From positions 124,001-188,000 of the forward strand of contig JBBCJL010000001.1 of NCBI GenBank assembly GCA_037190225.1: a stretch of 64,000 bases of DNA, read 5' to 3'. The position numbers and the translations under genes were made by a program. Below are positions 25,148 to 34,609 of the stretch, piece by piece; positions within the stretch are counted from its first letter, which is position 1; each line of letters begins with the position of its first letter. Source of the stretch: MKSF01 sp037190225 (GTDB taxonomy: Bacteria > Bacteroidota > Bacteroidia > Chitinophagales > Chitinophagaceae). Below the pieces are notes generated by a model. The model was not told the DNA's origin. It was given only the letters and a program-made list of their open reading frames with translations, and ran no database searches.

Positions 25148-26101
25148 ATGAAAATTACAGAGCAGATCGCTCAGGCTACGCGTACACTTATTTCCTTCGA
25201 AGTGCTGCCGCCTGTAAGGGGCACCAATATTTCCAGCCTGTACGGCCAGCTGGACCCTCTTATGGAATTTAATCCTTCCTGCATCAACGTCACCTATCAC
25301 CGTGCGGAAAAGACCTTTAAGCACCTTCCCGATGGATCTTATAAAAGTATAGAAGTAAGAAAGCGCCCGGGTACGGTGGGCATTTGCGCGGCCGTGATGA
25401 ACAAATATAAGGTAGACGCAGTGCCCCACCTGATATGCGGCGGATTTACCAGGGAAGAGACCGAGAACGCGCTTATTGATCTGCATTACCTGGGAGTGGA
25501 TAATGTGCTGGCATTGCGCGGGGACGCCCCGAAGAACGAGCGGTTCTTCACGCCGGAAGAGAAGGGCAACAGGAACGCTTATGAGCTGGTGCAGCAGGTC
25601 AGCAACCTGAATAAGGGCCATTACCTGGAAGAGGAGACGCTCAATGAGAGCACCACTAATTTCTGCATAGGCGTGGCAGGCTACCCTGAAAAGCATTGCG
25701 AAGCGGCTAATATGGATCTTGATCTCCATTACCTGAAGCAGAAAGTGGATGCGGGAGCAGGCTATATTACCACGCAGATGTTCTTTGATAATAAAAAGTA
25801 TTTCGATTTCGTGGATAAATGCAGGGAGGTTGGTATTACAGTACCGATCATACCGGGTCTGAAGCCTATTACTACCCTGAGCCAATTGCAGGTATTGCCC
25901 AGCATCTTTAATATTGATATCCCGGGTGAGCTGACCAGGAGCCTCCTGCAGTGCAGAAGCAAGGAGGATGTGGGAATAGTAGGTAAAGAATGGCTTGTAA
26001 TGCAGTGCCGGGAGCTGATGCAGGCGAAGGTGCCGTTCCTGCATTTCTATACTATGGGCAAGAATCTCGTCATCCGGGATGTGTTAAAGACTATTTTATA
26101 G
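25148..26101 (+). CDS. metF: Methylenetetrahydrofolate reductase
   Basis: 317 residues. It reduces 5,10-methylene-THF to 5-methyl-THF for methionine synthesis. The TIM-barrel markers are LISFEVLPP at the N-terminus, INVTYHR, VPHLICGGFTREE, NVLALRGD, NFCIGVAGYPEKH and KVDAGAGYITTQMFFDN. The FAD site is formed by these strands. The long leader upstream suggests regulation. It is followed after 53 bp by a small membrane-protein gene on the same strand. Confidence 0.94.
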   Translation: MKITEQIAQATRTLISFEVLPPVRGTNISSLYGQLDPLMEFNPSCINVTYHRAEKTFKHLPDGSYKSIEVRKRPGTVGICAAVMNKYKVDAVPHLICGGFTREETENALIDLHYLGVDNVLALRGDAPKNERFFTPEEKGNRNAYELVQQVSNLNKGHYLEEETLNESTTNFCIGVAGYPEKHCEAANMDLDLHYLKQKVDAGAGYITTQMFFDNKKYFDFVDKCREVGITVPIIPGLKPITTLSQLQVLPSIFNIDIPGELTRSLLQCRSKEDVGIVGKEWLVMQCRELMQAKVPFLHFYTMGKNLVIRDVLKTIL

Positions 26102-26154
26102 CAGTAAGTTGCGGATTTTAGCGTAATTTTACGGCAGTTTTAAAAAATCATGAC

Positions 26155-26394
26155 ATGAGACCTTTCTTTAAGATCACTATACTGGTGTTAGCGGCGGTTA
26201 CAGGTATGACAGGACAGGCGATGGCGCAGGGATGTGCCATGTGTACCGCTACGGCCGGAAATCTGGACGGTAAGGCTGCTGAAGGGTTGAACCTCGGTAT
26301 TATGTATCTCGGGCTGATCCCCCTGATATTAATGGGCACCATTTTTTATAAATGGTATAAGGCGAATAAGCATGCTTCCGGATCTGAATCCTGA
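26155..26394 (+). CDS. Small membrane protein with CxxC motif
   Basis: 79 residues. The N-terminal segment FFKITILVLAAVTGMTGQAM is a signal peptide or membrane anchor and is followed by QGCAMCTA with a CxxC motif, then a second hydrophobic helix (LGIMYLGLIPLILMGTIFY) and a basic C-terminus. The CxxC would lie just outside the inner membrane. I do not recognise a named family. A redox or metal role is possible but only inferred. It lies 53 bp after metF on the same strand and ends before a shared terminator with msrA. Confidence 0.72.
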   Translation: MRPFFKITILVLAAVTGMTGQAMAQGCAMCTATAGNLDGKAAEGLNLGIMYLGLIPLILMGTIFYKWYKANKHASGSES

Positions 26395-26416
26395 GCCGGC
26401 AGGCTGCTCCTATATC

Positions 26417-26449
26417 AACAGGGTGATACTATACAAGTATCACCCTGTT
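26417..26449. terminator. Bidirectional terminator between the small membrane protein gene and msrA
   Basis: A perfect 14-bp inverted repeat (AACAGGGTGATACT, loop ATACA) lies between two converging genes, next to the msrA stop at 26452. Confidence 0.75.
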
Positions 26450-26451
26450 CT

Positions 26452-27093
26452 TTATTGCTTCATATAATCCGCAAATGCCTTTCTTATCTTTTCCACCTTG
26501 GGCCTTACGACCATCTGGCAATAACCTTCATCCGGGTGCAGATTGAAGTAATTATCATGATAGGATTCAGCAGGGTAGAAGTCAGTCAATGGTGAGATGC
26601 GGGTCACTATGGGCCGGTCATATATCCCCGCTAGTCCGAGGGCTTTTATGGCCTTTTCTGCCTGGTCTTTCTGATCCGGTGTTGTATAAAATATCTCGGA
26701 CCTGTACTGGGTGCCTATGTCGTTGCCCTGCCGGTTGAGCTGGGTGGGATCGTGCACCATAAAGAAGACCTCCAGCAATTTGTCATAGGAAATGATCTCC
26801 GGGCGATAGATGATGTACAGGACCTCGGCATGACCTGTATGGCCTGTGCAGACCTCCTTATAGGTAGGGTTGACGGTAGTGCCGCCGGTATAGCCGCTTT
26901 TGACGCTGTCCACGCCTTTCAGGTCCATGAATGATGCTTCCACGCACCAGAAGCAGCCGGCGCCGAATACGGCAATTCCGGTACCGGTATGTTGAGGATC
27001 GGTTGGTGTCATAAGAATAGGTTTTGTAGGTTGACTATTGCAGCGTGAAAATAATACTATTACTGCAATCGACAATAGCATGAGGTGCTTCAT
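26452..27093 (-). CDS. msrA: Peptide-methionine (S)-S-oxide reductase MsrA (likely envelope-located)
   Basis: 213 residues from the ATG at 27093. It reduces methionine-S-sulfoxide in proteins. The catalytic motif is GCFWC (46-50) in VFGAGCFWCVEASF, with the usual GYTGG and YRSEIFYT segments. The N-terminus (MKHLMLLSIAVIVLFSRCNS) looks like a signal peptide with a Cys at 18, possibly a lipobox, so the enzyme is probably periplasmic or outer-membrane anchored. The frame is open to 27315, but that longer start would include a repeat element and noncoding-like sequence, so it is rejected. Confidence 0.92.
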   Translation of the reverse strand: MKHLMLLSIAVIVLFSRCNSQPTKPILMTPTDPQHTGTGIAVFGAGCFWCVEASFMDLKGVDSVKSGYTGGTTVNPTYKEVCTGHTGHAEVLYIIYRPEIISYDKLLEVFFMVHDPTQLNRQGNDIGTQYRSEIFYTTPDQKDQAEKAIKALGLAGIYDRPIVTRISPLTDFYPAESYHDNYFNLHPDEGYCQMVVRPKVEKIRKAFADYMKQ

Positions 27094-27185
27094 ACAGATA
27101 AAGTTAGCTATTATATGAAGGTTGCAGGCATATGCTAATGTTAAATTGTTGCGGCAGACCCTGATATATGCAGGCTCGGGCGCAC

Positions 27186-27241
27186 CTGAGAAGTAAACAG
27201 CCCTGTCACTTGGAGCTAAGTCCGATATTGACAGGGTTGTT
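27186..27241. repeat. Dispersed hairpin element, copy 1
   Basis: A 56-bp element that is nearly identical to 39012-39068. Both share GTAAACA and CCCTGTCA on the left, GAGCTAAGTC in the loop and ATATTGACAGGGTTGTT on the right. The arms pair (AACAGCCCTGTCA with TGACAGGGTTGTT, one G-U pair on the plus strand). It lies 85 bp after the stop of the T9SS type B operon on the minus strand. Confidence 0.7.
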
Positions 27242-27325
27242 GAGCTGTTACATATCCCATTCCGGCAAGTGCCATGTGCGCATGCAAGAGGCTTTTTTAT
27301 GCACCTTGGGGTCATGCTGCTTTTG

Positions 27326-29611
27326 CTATCTTAGCAATGTGATATTTCCTTTCAGCACATATGTTTTGCCATCGTAGCAGTTATATTCCAGGTAATAGTA
27401 ATAAACATCGGAAGCGGCTGGCTGACCTTTGAAATTGCCGTTCCACCTGTTGCTGATATGGCTGGAGGTAAATACCTTCTGTCCCCATTTATTGAATATC
27501 ATGAGGTTGTAATAGTCGTTCACGGCAGACAGGGGCATCGGTCCGAAATCGTCATTGAGCCCGTCATTGTTGGGAGTGAACGCGGTCGGGTAAGTGATCC
27601 TGCAGCACTTTTCAGCTTCAAGCCTCAGGGTGTCCGCTACCTCGCAGTGAAAGGCATTTTTTACGGTAAAAGGGAACGTATTGTGCACGGAATCCAGCCT
27701 GAATACCTGTGTCGCATTGCCGGTGCTGTCCACGGGGTAGCCCATCCAGTTATAGACATAATCTTCGGGAGCGCCTACGGTCACCCTGTCTCCCAGGCAG
27801 TAGGGCGGGTGTTCGGGCGTGACGGTCAGTGTATATTCAGGGAACTCACTTATCTTGAGGGTGACCCTGATATTGGAGTCGCATCCGGCCATTGAAGTAT
27901 AGGGCTGTATATAAGTGCCTTCCTGCCTGTACTCTATGCCGTTCACGGTGAATGCCTCACCCCTGCAGACCGTTTTCTCGTAATTGATGGTATAGGCCCT
28001 GTGAATGGTGATCCTGGTAACCGTGTAGTGGCTGTCGCATTGATTGACATTCCTGTAGGTGTGTACAAGGGCTGTGTCGCTCCTGTACTCCTGTCCGTTG
28101 AACAGGACACGCAGACAATCCGAGAGATAGGAGGTATCTGCAGTGGGCGCGGTGTCCATACTGAGATGCAGCACCAGGATGCTGTCGCAGCCGTTGCCGG
28201 CAGTAAGCGTATGGTAGTAGGTTCCCGAAGCGAAAAGCCTGTTATTGTGCCACCTGTACCCGTCTCTCAGGTAGCAGGAGGTGTCATAGAAATGCGTGGT
28301 ATCGGAGAAGATAATGTTGAGGGTCAGGACGGTGACGCTGTCGCACCCGGTCTGTACCTGTGCGGAGGTATCGACCAGCGTAAATGTGCCGGCCTGATTA
28401 ACGGTCTGTCCGTTCCAGGTGACCGGCAGCACGGGATTGCAGTGGGTGATGGTTTCCATAATAACCGGCAGCGGCCTGACGGTAAGATCCAGCCTCCTGA
28501 TGCTGTCGCAATTAGCGGTAGCGAAGGTATCTATATAGGTACCGGACTGTGTATAGCCTTCAAAGGATGCGCCGGAGCAAATAGCGGTATCAATGATAAT
28601 ATACTTTCTGGACGGTATACTGTCTATAGTGATAATATTGCTATAAGAAAGGCTTTCGCAAAAGCCTGTATAGTCCACTTTCAATTGTATAAGATCCCCG
28701 GGATTAAAGCTCCTTTGTATGACAGGAGTGGTATATCCCGTGAGTATGGAGCCATTTAAGAACCAGGTATATGTAGTGTTGGTAATGTTATTGGGAATAA
28801 TGCTTCGGATAGTATATAGGTTACCGCAGCTCTGGCTGTCCGCTATTTCAATAGTTACGGGTTCGGACGGCCCGGTCCTGTAATTTGCCATATCATTAAT
28901 TTGCCCGGATACATTGAAGTTTCTGATCAGGGTGGCATTGCTGCCCTGCATGTGATAGACATATACTGTTGCAACTCCTCCCACATACAATGTATCATCT
29001 ATGATAGCTATTCCTGCAGCTGATGTGGGACCAGCGGGGACACGGTTCCACTGCCGGACCATATTGCCGGAAGAATCGTATTTGTTCAGGTGGTTGTTGT
29101 TCAGCAAATAAAAATTATCCTCGCAATCCGCAAAGATATCAGGCACAAAATTGCTGCCGTCAATAGCCGGGTTCAATGTTTTGATCAGGGTATCGTCCCT
29201 TGTTCCGTCATATCTATACACGCTCATATATGTATAATTATAGAGGTACTTATTACCTATGGCCATATTTAAAGTGGATGCCCTGTGTCCGGTATTCACC
29301 AGCTGTAATGTTACAGGGTCAATATAGTGGTAGGTCAGATTATTAGGAGGGCCTATGGTCATGTAATAGGTCTGGGTCTGGTTACTGCTGCTTAACACTT
29401 TGCCGATTGCTAATCCGTGACCCAGGTTATTCCCGATGTCAAACACCACCTGGTCCGTGCCGGTAGTGGTATTGACCTCATGTATCCTGTTATCCGGAGT
29501 GGGTACAGCGATGTAATAAAATCCCCGGATGCTGGTATTGGGTAGATTTGTCTGGCCCTTGGCAATCAGGCTGAATAACATGAGCAGTGATATGAAATAT
29601 AGTCTTGTCAT
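27326..29611 (-). CDS. Large repeat protein with T9SS type B (gliding-motility) C-terminal domain, paralogue 3
   Basis: 761 residues. A signal peptide (MTRLYFISLLMLFSLIAKGQ) is followed by a ~240-residue N-terminal part (FYYIAVPTPDNRIHEVNT) that is beta-rich. Then come about five tandem repeats of 60-70 residues, each with a GTY...GCDS...L motif (for example GTFTLVDTSAQVQTGCDSVT). The type B C-terminal domain lies at about 670-761 (FTPNNDGLNDDFGPMPL, MIFNKWGQKVFTS, ASDVYYYYLEYNC). It is predicted to be exported by T9SS and tethered at the surface through a PorP/SprF-type protein. It is the last of three paralogues in one operon and shares an 87-bp identical stretch with the middle gene. Confidence 0.9.
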   Translation of the reverse strand: MTRLYFISLLMLFSLIAKGQTNLPNTSIRGFYYIAVPTPDNRIHEVNTTTGTDQVVFDIGNNLGHGLAIGKVLSSSNQTQTYYMTIGPPNNLTYHYIDPVTLQLVNTGHRASTLNMAIGNKYLYNYTYMSVYRYDGTRDDTLIKTLNPAIDGSNFVPDIFADCEDNFYLLNNNHLNKYDSSGNMVRQWNRVPAGPTSAAGIAIIDDTLYVGGVATVYVYHMQGSNATLIRNFNVSGQINDMANYRTGPSEPVTIEIADSQSCGNLYTIRSIIPNNITNTTYTWFLNGSILTGYTTPVIQRSFNPGDLIQLKVDYTGFCESLSYSNIITIDSIPSRKYIIIDTAICSGASFEGYTQSGTYIDTFATANCDSIRRLDLTVRPLPVIMETITHCNPVLPVTWNGQTVNQAGTFTLVDTSAQVQTGCDSVTVLTLNIIFSDTTHFYDTSCYLRDGYRWHNNRLFASGTYYHTLTAGNGCDSILVLHLSMDTAPTADTSYLSDCLRVLFNGQEYRSDTALVHTYRNVNQCDSHYTVTRITIHRAYTINYEKTVCRGEAFTVNGIEYRQEGTYIQPYTSMAGCDSNIRVTLKISEFPEYTLTVTPEHPPYCLGDRVTVGAPEDYVYNWMGYPVDSTGNATQVFRLDSVHNTFPFTVKNAFHCEVADTLRLEAEKCCRITYPTAFTPNNDGLNDDFGPMPLSAVNDYYNLMIFNKWGQKVFTSSHISNRWNGNFKGQPAASDVYYYYLEYNCYDGKTYVLKGNITLLR

Positions 29612-29656
29612 AGCATATTGATTTTAATTTAAATTATGCTGCTTAACAGCAGGCGC

Positions 29657-31876
29657 CTACTTCAGCAATGTTACACTTCCTTTAAGGACGTACTTTTTAC
29701 CGTCATAGCAGGTATATTCCAGGTAATAATAATATACATCGGTAGCTGCGTCCTCTCCTTTGATATGCCCGTTCCACCTGTTGTTGATATGGCTGGAGGT
29801 AAATACTTTCTGTCCCCACCTGTTGAATATCGTGAGATTGTAATAGTCGTTTACGGCAGATAAGGGCATCGGCCCGAAATCATCGTTGAGCCCGTCATCA
29901 TTAGGGGTGAACGCGGTCGGGAAAGCGATCCTGCAGCATTGCTCAGCTTCAAGCCTCAGGGTGTCCGCTAACTCGCAGTTGAATTCATTTTTTATGGTAA
30001 AAGGGAACGCGTTATGTATAGCATCCAGTTGGAATACCTGCGTATTGTTAGCTGTGCTGTCCACGGGATATCCCATCCAGTTGTAGAAATAATCTTCGGG
30101 GGCTGCTACGGTCACCCTGTCTCCCAGGCAGTACGGCGGGTGTTCGGGCGTAACGGTCAATGTATATTCAGGGAACTCACTGATCCTTAAGGTGACCCTG
30201 ATATTGGAGTCGCATCCGGCCATTGAAGTATAGGGCTGTATATAAGTGCCTTCCTGCCTGTACTCTATGCCGTTCACCGTGAAGGCCTCACCCCTGCAGA
30301 CCGTTTTCTCATAGTTGATGGTATAGGCCCTGTGAATGGTGATCCTGGTAACCGAGTAATGGCTGTCGCATTGATTGATATTCCTGTAGGTATGTACAAT
30401 GGTGGTATCTCTTTTATACTCCTGCCCGTTGAATGTAACGCTCAGGCAGTTGGCGAGGCGGGTGGTGTCGGTAGTGGGCGCAGCATCCATACTGAGGTGC
30501 AGGACGAGCACACTGTCGCACCCGTTGCCCGCAGTAAGCGTATGGAAATAGGTGCCCGAAGCGAAATACCTGTTACTGTGCCACCTGTACCCGTCCCTGA
30601 GGTAGCAGGTGGTATCGTAAAGGTGTGTGGTATCTGAAAAGAAAATATTAAGTGTCAGAATGGTCACACTGTCGCATCCTGTCCGTACCTGTGAGGAAGT
30701 GTCCACGAGCGTAAATGTTCCGGCCTGGCTGACGGTCTGCCCGTTCCATATGACCGGCAGAACGGGGTTGCAGTGTGTAATGGTTTCCATGACAACGGGC
30801 AGCGGCCTGACGGTAAGCTCCAGTCTCCTGATGCTGTCGCAATTAGCGGTAGCGAAGGTATCTGTATAGGTACCGGACTGTGTATAACCCAGGTAGGATG
30901 TACCATAGCATATGGCAGTATCAATGGTCGTATAGGTAATATTGCCGTAGCCGGTATCAATGGGAAGATAGTTGCTGTAGGCTTCTGAAACACAGCCTCC
31001 CGCAAATTCTGCTTTCAGACGTACCATATCACCTATCGTAAAGATCCCTTGCAGGATCGGTGTATTATTGCCCGGTACAGGTGTGCCGTTGATATACCAG
31101 GTGTATGTTAAAGCGCTGATGTTGCCGGGAATTGTGGCCTGTATCGTATATCTGTGGCTGCAGCTCTGGCTGTCTATAATACGGATAACGGGAGCAGGAC
31201 CTACCATGATATTGGCCATATCCTGTACGCTGATGCTGTAGGGGTACGCCCTGCTGAAAACGACATTGGGACCTTGTATCGCAGAAACATATATCAGCGC
31301 AATGCCGCCGCCACCGCCGGTGAAGTTGGGGATATTGTGTGGCCAGTCCTGGAGAAAATTCCCTGCGGCGTCATACTTCCGGAGGTGGGTAGTGTTGAGC
31401 AGATAGAAATTGTCTTCGCAGTCCGCATATACATCAGCAACAAACCCTGTTCCGTCCTGCGGGGTCAGTGTTTTTATAAGCACATCATTGCTGGTGCCGT
31501 CATACCTGTAGACCAGGGAGCCGGTAAAGTTGAACAGGTAACGGTTGCCGATGCCGAAGTTGACGGCGTTGGTCTGGTGTCCGGTATTGATCACCTGTAA
31601 GGTTAACGGGTCCACGTAATGATAGGTATTGCCTTTATTTAAATAGTAGGTCTGGGTGGGGTTACTGCTGCCGAAAACCTTACCAATGCCCAGGGATCCT
31701 CCTATATTGCCGTTATTATATACAGGCTGCACGGCGCCTGTGAGACAATCATGTTCATAGATGATATTGCCGCTGATGGAATAGAATCCCAATATACCTG
31801 TATTGGGTAAATTCATTTGTCCGAAGAACGGTGTTGTATAATATACCAGGATCAATAGCGTAAAAAATCCTTTCAT
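29657..31876 (-). CDS. Large repeat protein with T9SS type B C-terminal domain, paralogue 2
   Basis: 739 residues. It has the same layout as the other two: a short signal peptide (MKGFFTLLILVYYTTPFFGQ), an N-terminal beta-rich domain, tandem repeats with GCDS motifs, and a type B C-terminal domain (FTPNDDGLNDDFGPMPL, IFNRWGQKVFTSSHINNRWN). Its N-terminal domain is slightly shorter than in paralogue 3 because a piece before FSRAYPYSISVQDMANIMV is missing. The 3' half is almost the same as in paralogue 3 at the DNA level, while the 5' part differs more. It sits 37 bp after the first gene and 45 bp before the third. Confidence 0.9.
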   Translation of the reverse strand: MKGFFTLLILVYYTTPFFGQMNLPNTGILGFYSISGNIIYEHDCLTGAVQPVYNNGNIGGSLGIGKVFGSSNPTQTYYLNKGNTYHYVDPLTLQVINTGHQTNAVNFGIGNRYLFNFTGSLVYRYDGTSNDVLIKTLTPQDGTGFVADVYADCEDNFYLLNTTHLRKYDAAGNFLQDWPHNIPNFTGGGGGIALIYVSAIQGPNVVFSRAYPYSISVQDMANIMVGPAPVIRIIDSQSCSHRYTIQATIPGNISALTYTWYINGTPVPGNNTPILQGIFTIGDMVRLKAEFAGGCVSEAYSNYLPIDTGYGNITYTTIDTAICYGTSYLGYTQSGTYTDTFATANCDSIRRLELTVRPLPVVMETITHCNPVLPVIWNGQTVSQAGTFTLVDTSSQVRTGCDSVTILTLNIFFSDTTHLYDTTCYLRDGYRWHSNRYFASGTYFHTLTAGNGCDSVLVLHLSMDAAPTTDTTRLANCLSVTFNGQEYKRDTTIVHTYRNINQCDSHYSVTRITIHRAYTINYEKTVCRGEAFTVNGIEYRQEGTYIQPYTSMAGCDSNIRVTLRISEFPEYTLTVTPEHPPYCLGDRVTVAAPEDYFYNWMGYPVDSTANNTQVFQLDAIHNAFPFTIKNEFNCELADTLRLEAEQCCRIAFPTAFTPNDDGLNDDFGPMPLSAVNDYYNLTIFNRWGQKVFTSSHINNRWNGHIKGEDAATDVYYYYLEYTCYDGKKYVLKGSVTLLK

Positions 31877-31913
31877 AGTTTTTCTTTTTTTAATGAGTAT
31901 ATCAAAATTTTAA

Positions 31914-34187
31914 TTAGTATATCAGGGTGAAATTCCCTTTAAATTCATATTTTCTCTTGTCGTTGCAGGTATATTCCACGTAGTAGTAATAGACATCCGA
32001 TGTCGCTCTCTTATTATTGAAAGTGCCATCCCACTGCTCATTGACGTTGAATGATATAAAGACCCTTTGTCCCCACCTGTTGAATATCTGCATCCTGTAA
32101 AAGTCGTTCAGGCCCGATATATAGAAAGGGCCGAATTTATCGTTCAAGCCATCGTTATTGGGTGAAAAAGCGTTGGGGAATCTCAGCTCGCAGCATTTGT
32201 CCGCCAGGAATACCAGGGAATCTGCTATGGTACAGCCGAACCGGTTGGTGACCGTAAACGGGAAGGTCTTACGCAGCGAGTCGAGGTAATATGACTGGTG
32301 CCTGTTGTCAATGCTGTCCACGGGCAGGCCTTTCCAGTCGAAGATATGATCCCCTTCCGCTTTGACATGCACCGTATCTCCCAGGCACAGCAGCTTGTTT
32401 TCAGGCGTTACGTCAATGGAGAATACAGGCCATTCGCTTACCCGGACCTGTACCCGGATATTGGAGTCGCATCCCCACCGGTCAGTGTATTGCTGCAGGT
32501 AGGCCCCCGGGTCCCTGTAAGTGATGCCATTGAGCGTAAACGTCTCCTGGCCGCATAATGTGGTATCTATATATTGTGTCTGCGGATAGTGCACTTTAAT
32601 ATCCGTTACTACATAATGGCTGTCACAAAGATGCACATTCCTGAGAGTATCTGCCAGGGAGGTATCCGAGAAGTAGGTATGACCCTTATGGGTAACGGAC
32701 CAGCAGTCCCGGAGCAGAACGTTTTCCGTAGTGGGCCGGTCATCATGGACCAGGAAGTAAAGTACCAGGACGCTATCGCAATTATGCCTGTTGGTCAGCG
32801 TATGTGCATAGGTGCCTGACTGGGTCAGCCTGTTCCCGTACCACGGATAGCCGTCAGGGTGAAAGCAGGCGGTGTCGTACAGGACTGTGGTATCGGCAAG
32901 GGTGATGGTCATATTCATGAGCGTAAGGCTGTCGCAGCCTGTAGCGCTCTGAACGGAAGTGTCCATCAGGATATAGCTGCCCGGCTGGGTAATGGTATGA
33001 TTGTTCCATACTACCGGGAAGACGGGATTGCAATAGTCGGAGAACAGCCGTGCTATCGGCAGGGGACGGACGGTCAGGTTTAAGGTCCTGATGCTGTCAC
33101 AAAGCCCCATGCGGAATGTGTCCCTGTAGATGCCTGTAAGGCTGTAGCCCCAGACCGTTTGTCCATAGCAGACCGTACTGTCATAACGTATGTGCTTGCT
33201 GCTGTAATTCCCGATAGTAAGGGTGTTGCTGAACCGTGTGCTGGTACAGCTGCCGTTAAAATCAACCTTCAGGTATATGACATCCCCCGTGTTAAAGCTG
33301 CGCTGGAGTATAGGGCTGTTATTGCCCGGCAGGGGATTCCCGTTCACATACCAGGTATAGACAGGGTTGATGATATTGCCGGAAATGCTGGCCTGTATGC
33401 TGAAGTTCTGCCCGCAACTCAGGCTGTCAATAATACGGATAGTGATATTGATGACCGGGCCGGTTTTATAGTTGGCCATATCCAGGTAAGACGCAGTCGG
33501 CAGATTATAAGTTCTGTTATAGACTACATTCATGCCTTGTATGCTGGATACATAGAAGGTAGTTCCGGAACAGAAGTACAGGCTGTCCTGTATTAAGGCT
33601 ATGCCTGCACCGCCAAAAGCAGGATAGTTGGGAATATTGTGCGGCCAGGACTGTACCAGGGTAGCATTGGAGTCATATTTCTGCAAATGTGTACTGTTGA
33701 CCAGGTAAAAATTATCTTCGCAGTCTGCAAATACATCATAAATGAACCGGTCGCCGTCTGCCGGTGTAAGCGTTCTTATCAGTATGTCATTGCTGGCGCC
33801 GTCATACCTGTAGATGTTGGGGTGCTGGAAATTAAAGATGTATTTACTGCCCACAGCCAGGTTTACCGCACTGGTGCTATGCCCCGTATTGACGATCTGC
33901 AGCGTAACAGGATCTACATAGTGATAGATGCCGCCGATGACCAGGTAGTAGGTCTGGGTAGGATTGACACTGCCCAGCACCTGCCCGATGCCTAAGCCTA
34001 CGCCTAGTGTGGGGGCGTTGAAAACCGCCTGTACCGTATTGGCGATGCAATTATGCTCATAAATATTATTATTACCAGAAATAGAGTAAAAGCCGAACAT
34101 ATTGGGATCAGGCAGGCTTTGTGCTGTTGAGGGAACATGCAAGGCCAGGAACAGCAATAGCAGATACAGCCTGTTTAATATCTTCAT
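31914..34187 (-). CDS. Large repeat protein with T9SS type B C-terminal domain, paralogue 1
   Basis: 757 residues from the ATG at 34187 (MKILNRLYLLLLFLALHVPS). An alternative ATG 9 bp upstream at 34196 would be the first base of the transcript, given the -7 element at 34201-34208, so the inner start is preferred. The beta-rich N-terminal domain, GCDS repeats and type B C-terminal domain (FSPNNDGLNDKFGPFYI, MQIFNRWGQRVFI, RATSDVYYYYVEYTC) match the other two. It is the most divergent of the three and is the first gene of the operon, so it is the likely founding copy. Confidence 0.88.
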   Translation of the reverse strand: MKILNRLYLLLLFLALHVPSTAQSLPDPNMFGFYSISGNNNIYEHNCIANTVQAVFNAPTLGVGLGIGQVLGSVNPTQTYYLVIGGIYHYVDPVTLQIVNTGHSTSAVNLAVGSKYIFNFQHPNIYRYDGASNDILIRTLTPADGDRFIYDVFADCEDNFYLVNSTHLQKYDSNATLVQSWPHNIPNYPAFGGAGIALIQDSLYFCSGTTFYVSSIQGMNVVYNRTYNLPTASYLDMANYKTGPVINITIRIIDSLSCGQNFSIQASISGNIINPVYTWYVNGNPLPGNNSPILQRSFNTGDVIYLKVDFNGSCTSTRFSNTLTIGNYSSKHIRYDSTVCYGQTVWGYSLTGIYRDTFRMGLCDSIRTLNLTVRPLPIARLFSDYCNPVFPVVWNNHTITQPGSYILMDTSVQSATGCDSLTLMNMTITLADTTVLYDTACFHPDGYPWYGNRLTQSGTYAHTLTNRHNCDSVLVLYFLVHDDRPTTENVLLRDCWSVTHKGHTYFSDTSLADTLRNVHLCDSHYVVTDIKVHYPQTQYIDTTLCGQETFTLNGITYRDPGAYLQQYTDRWGCDSNIRVQVRVSEWPVFSIDVTPENKLLCLGDTVHVKAEGDHIFDWKGLPVDSIDNRHQSYYLDSLRKTFPFTVTNRFGCTIADSLVFLADKCCELRFPNAFSPNNDGLNDKFGPFYISGLNDFYRMQIFNRWGQRVFISFNVNEQWDGTFNNKRATSDVYYYYVEYTCNDKRKYEFKGNFTLIY

Positions 34188-34200
34188 ATACCACATGTTA

Positions 34201-34208
34201 CAAATATA
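34201..34208 (-). promoter_or_regulatory. -7 element of the T9SS type B operon
   Basis: The minus strand reads TATATTTG, a full match to TAnnTTTG, 13 bp before the ATG at 34187. The implied leader is very short. The -33 region is AT-rich without a clear TTTG. Confidence 0.45.
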
Positions 34209-34550
34209 GTTAAAAAAACAGTTTTTAATAAATTGTTAATAATTTATTGTGGCAATACCATATCCGGGCTGCCGGAATGTATAGGGCAGCGCCCGTACTG
34301 ACGGGGCTCTCCTGTTGACGGCTTCGTGGTTGTGATAGCCTGTCATCCCATGGAGTAGGCTGTATGGAATATTATGAAATAACTCTATCTGCTTACAGGA
34401 AACTACCTGTTATTCCAGATACATTTCGCTGAAAAGTGTGTTCTCCGGGAATCAGAGAACGCTTTGCTGCCAAAATATCCTATAGCGTTTCTGGTCATTC
34501 CGGGCGGGTGTGAGGAAGTTCCTATCTTATGCATGCAGATAGGTAGCTAA
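34209..34550. other. Intergenic region with no recognised gene
   Basis: About 340 bp lie between the T9SS operon promoter and the lipoprotein terminator. I see no supported open frame. A short inverted repeat GTTCTC...GAGAAC lies near 34440-34461. Confidence 0.4.
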
Positions 34551-34588
34551 AATAAAAAAGCGGAACCGGATTTTATATCCGGCCCCGC
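34551..34588 (-). terminator. Terminator of the lipoprotein gene
   Basis: A 12-bp stem with two G-U pairs (on the minus strand GCGGGGCCGGAT with ATCCGGTTCCGC, 5-nt loop) is followed by TTTTTTATTTT, 22 bp after the stop at 34610. Confidence 0.75.
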
Positions 34589-34609
34589 CTGCTGATTGCA
34601 ATATACCTG

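Noticed and set aside
27094..27315. N-terminal extension of MsrA
   Set aside because: The extension would contain the repeated hairpin element and does not look like protein, while the ATG at 27093 starts a good signal peptide.
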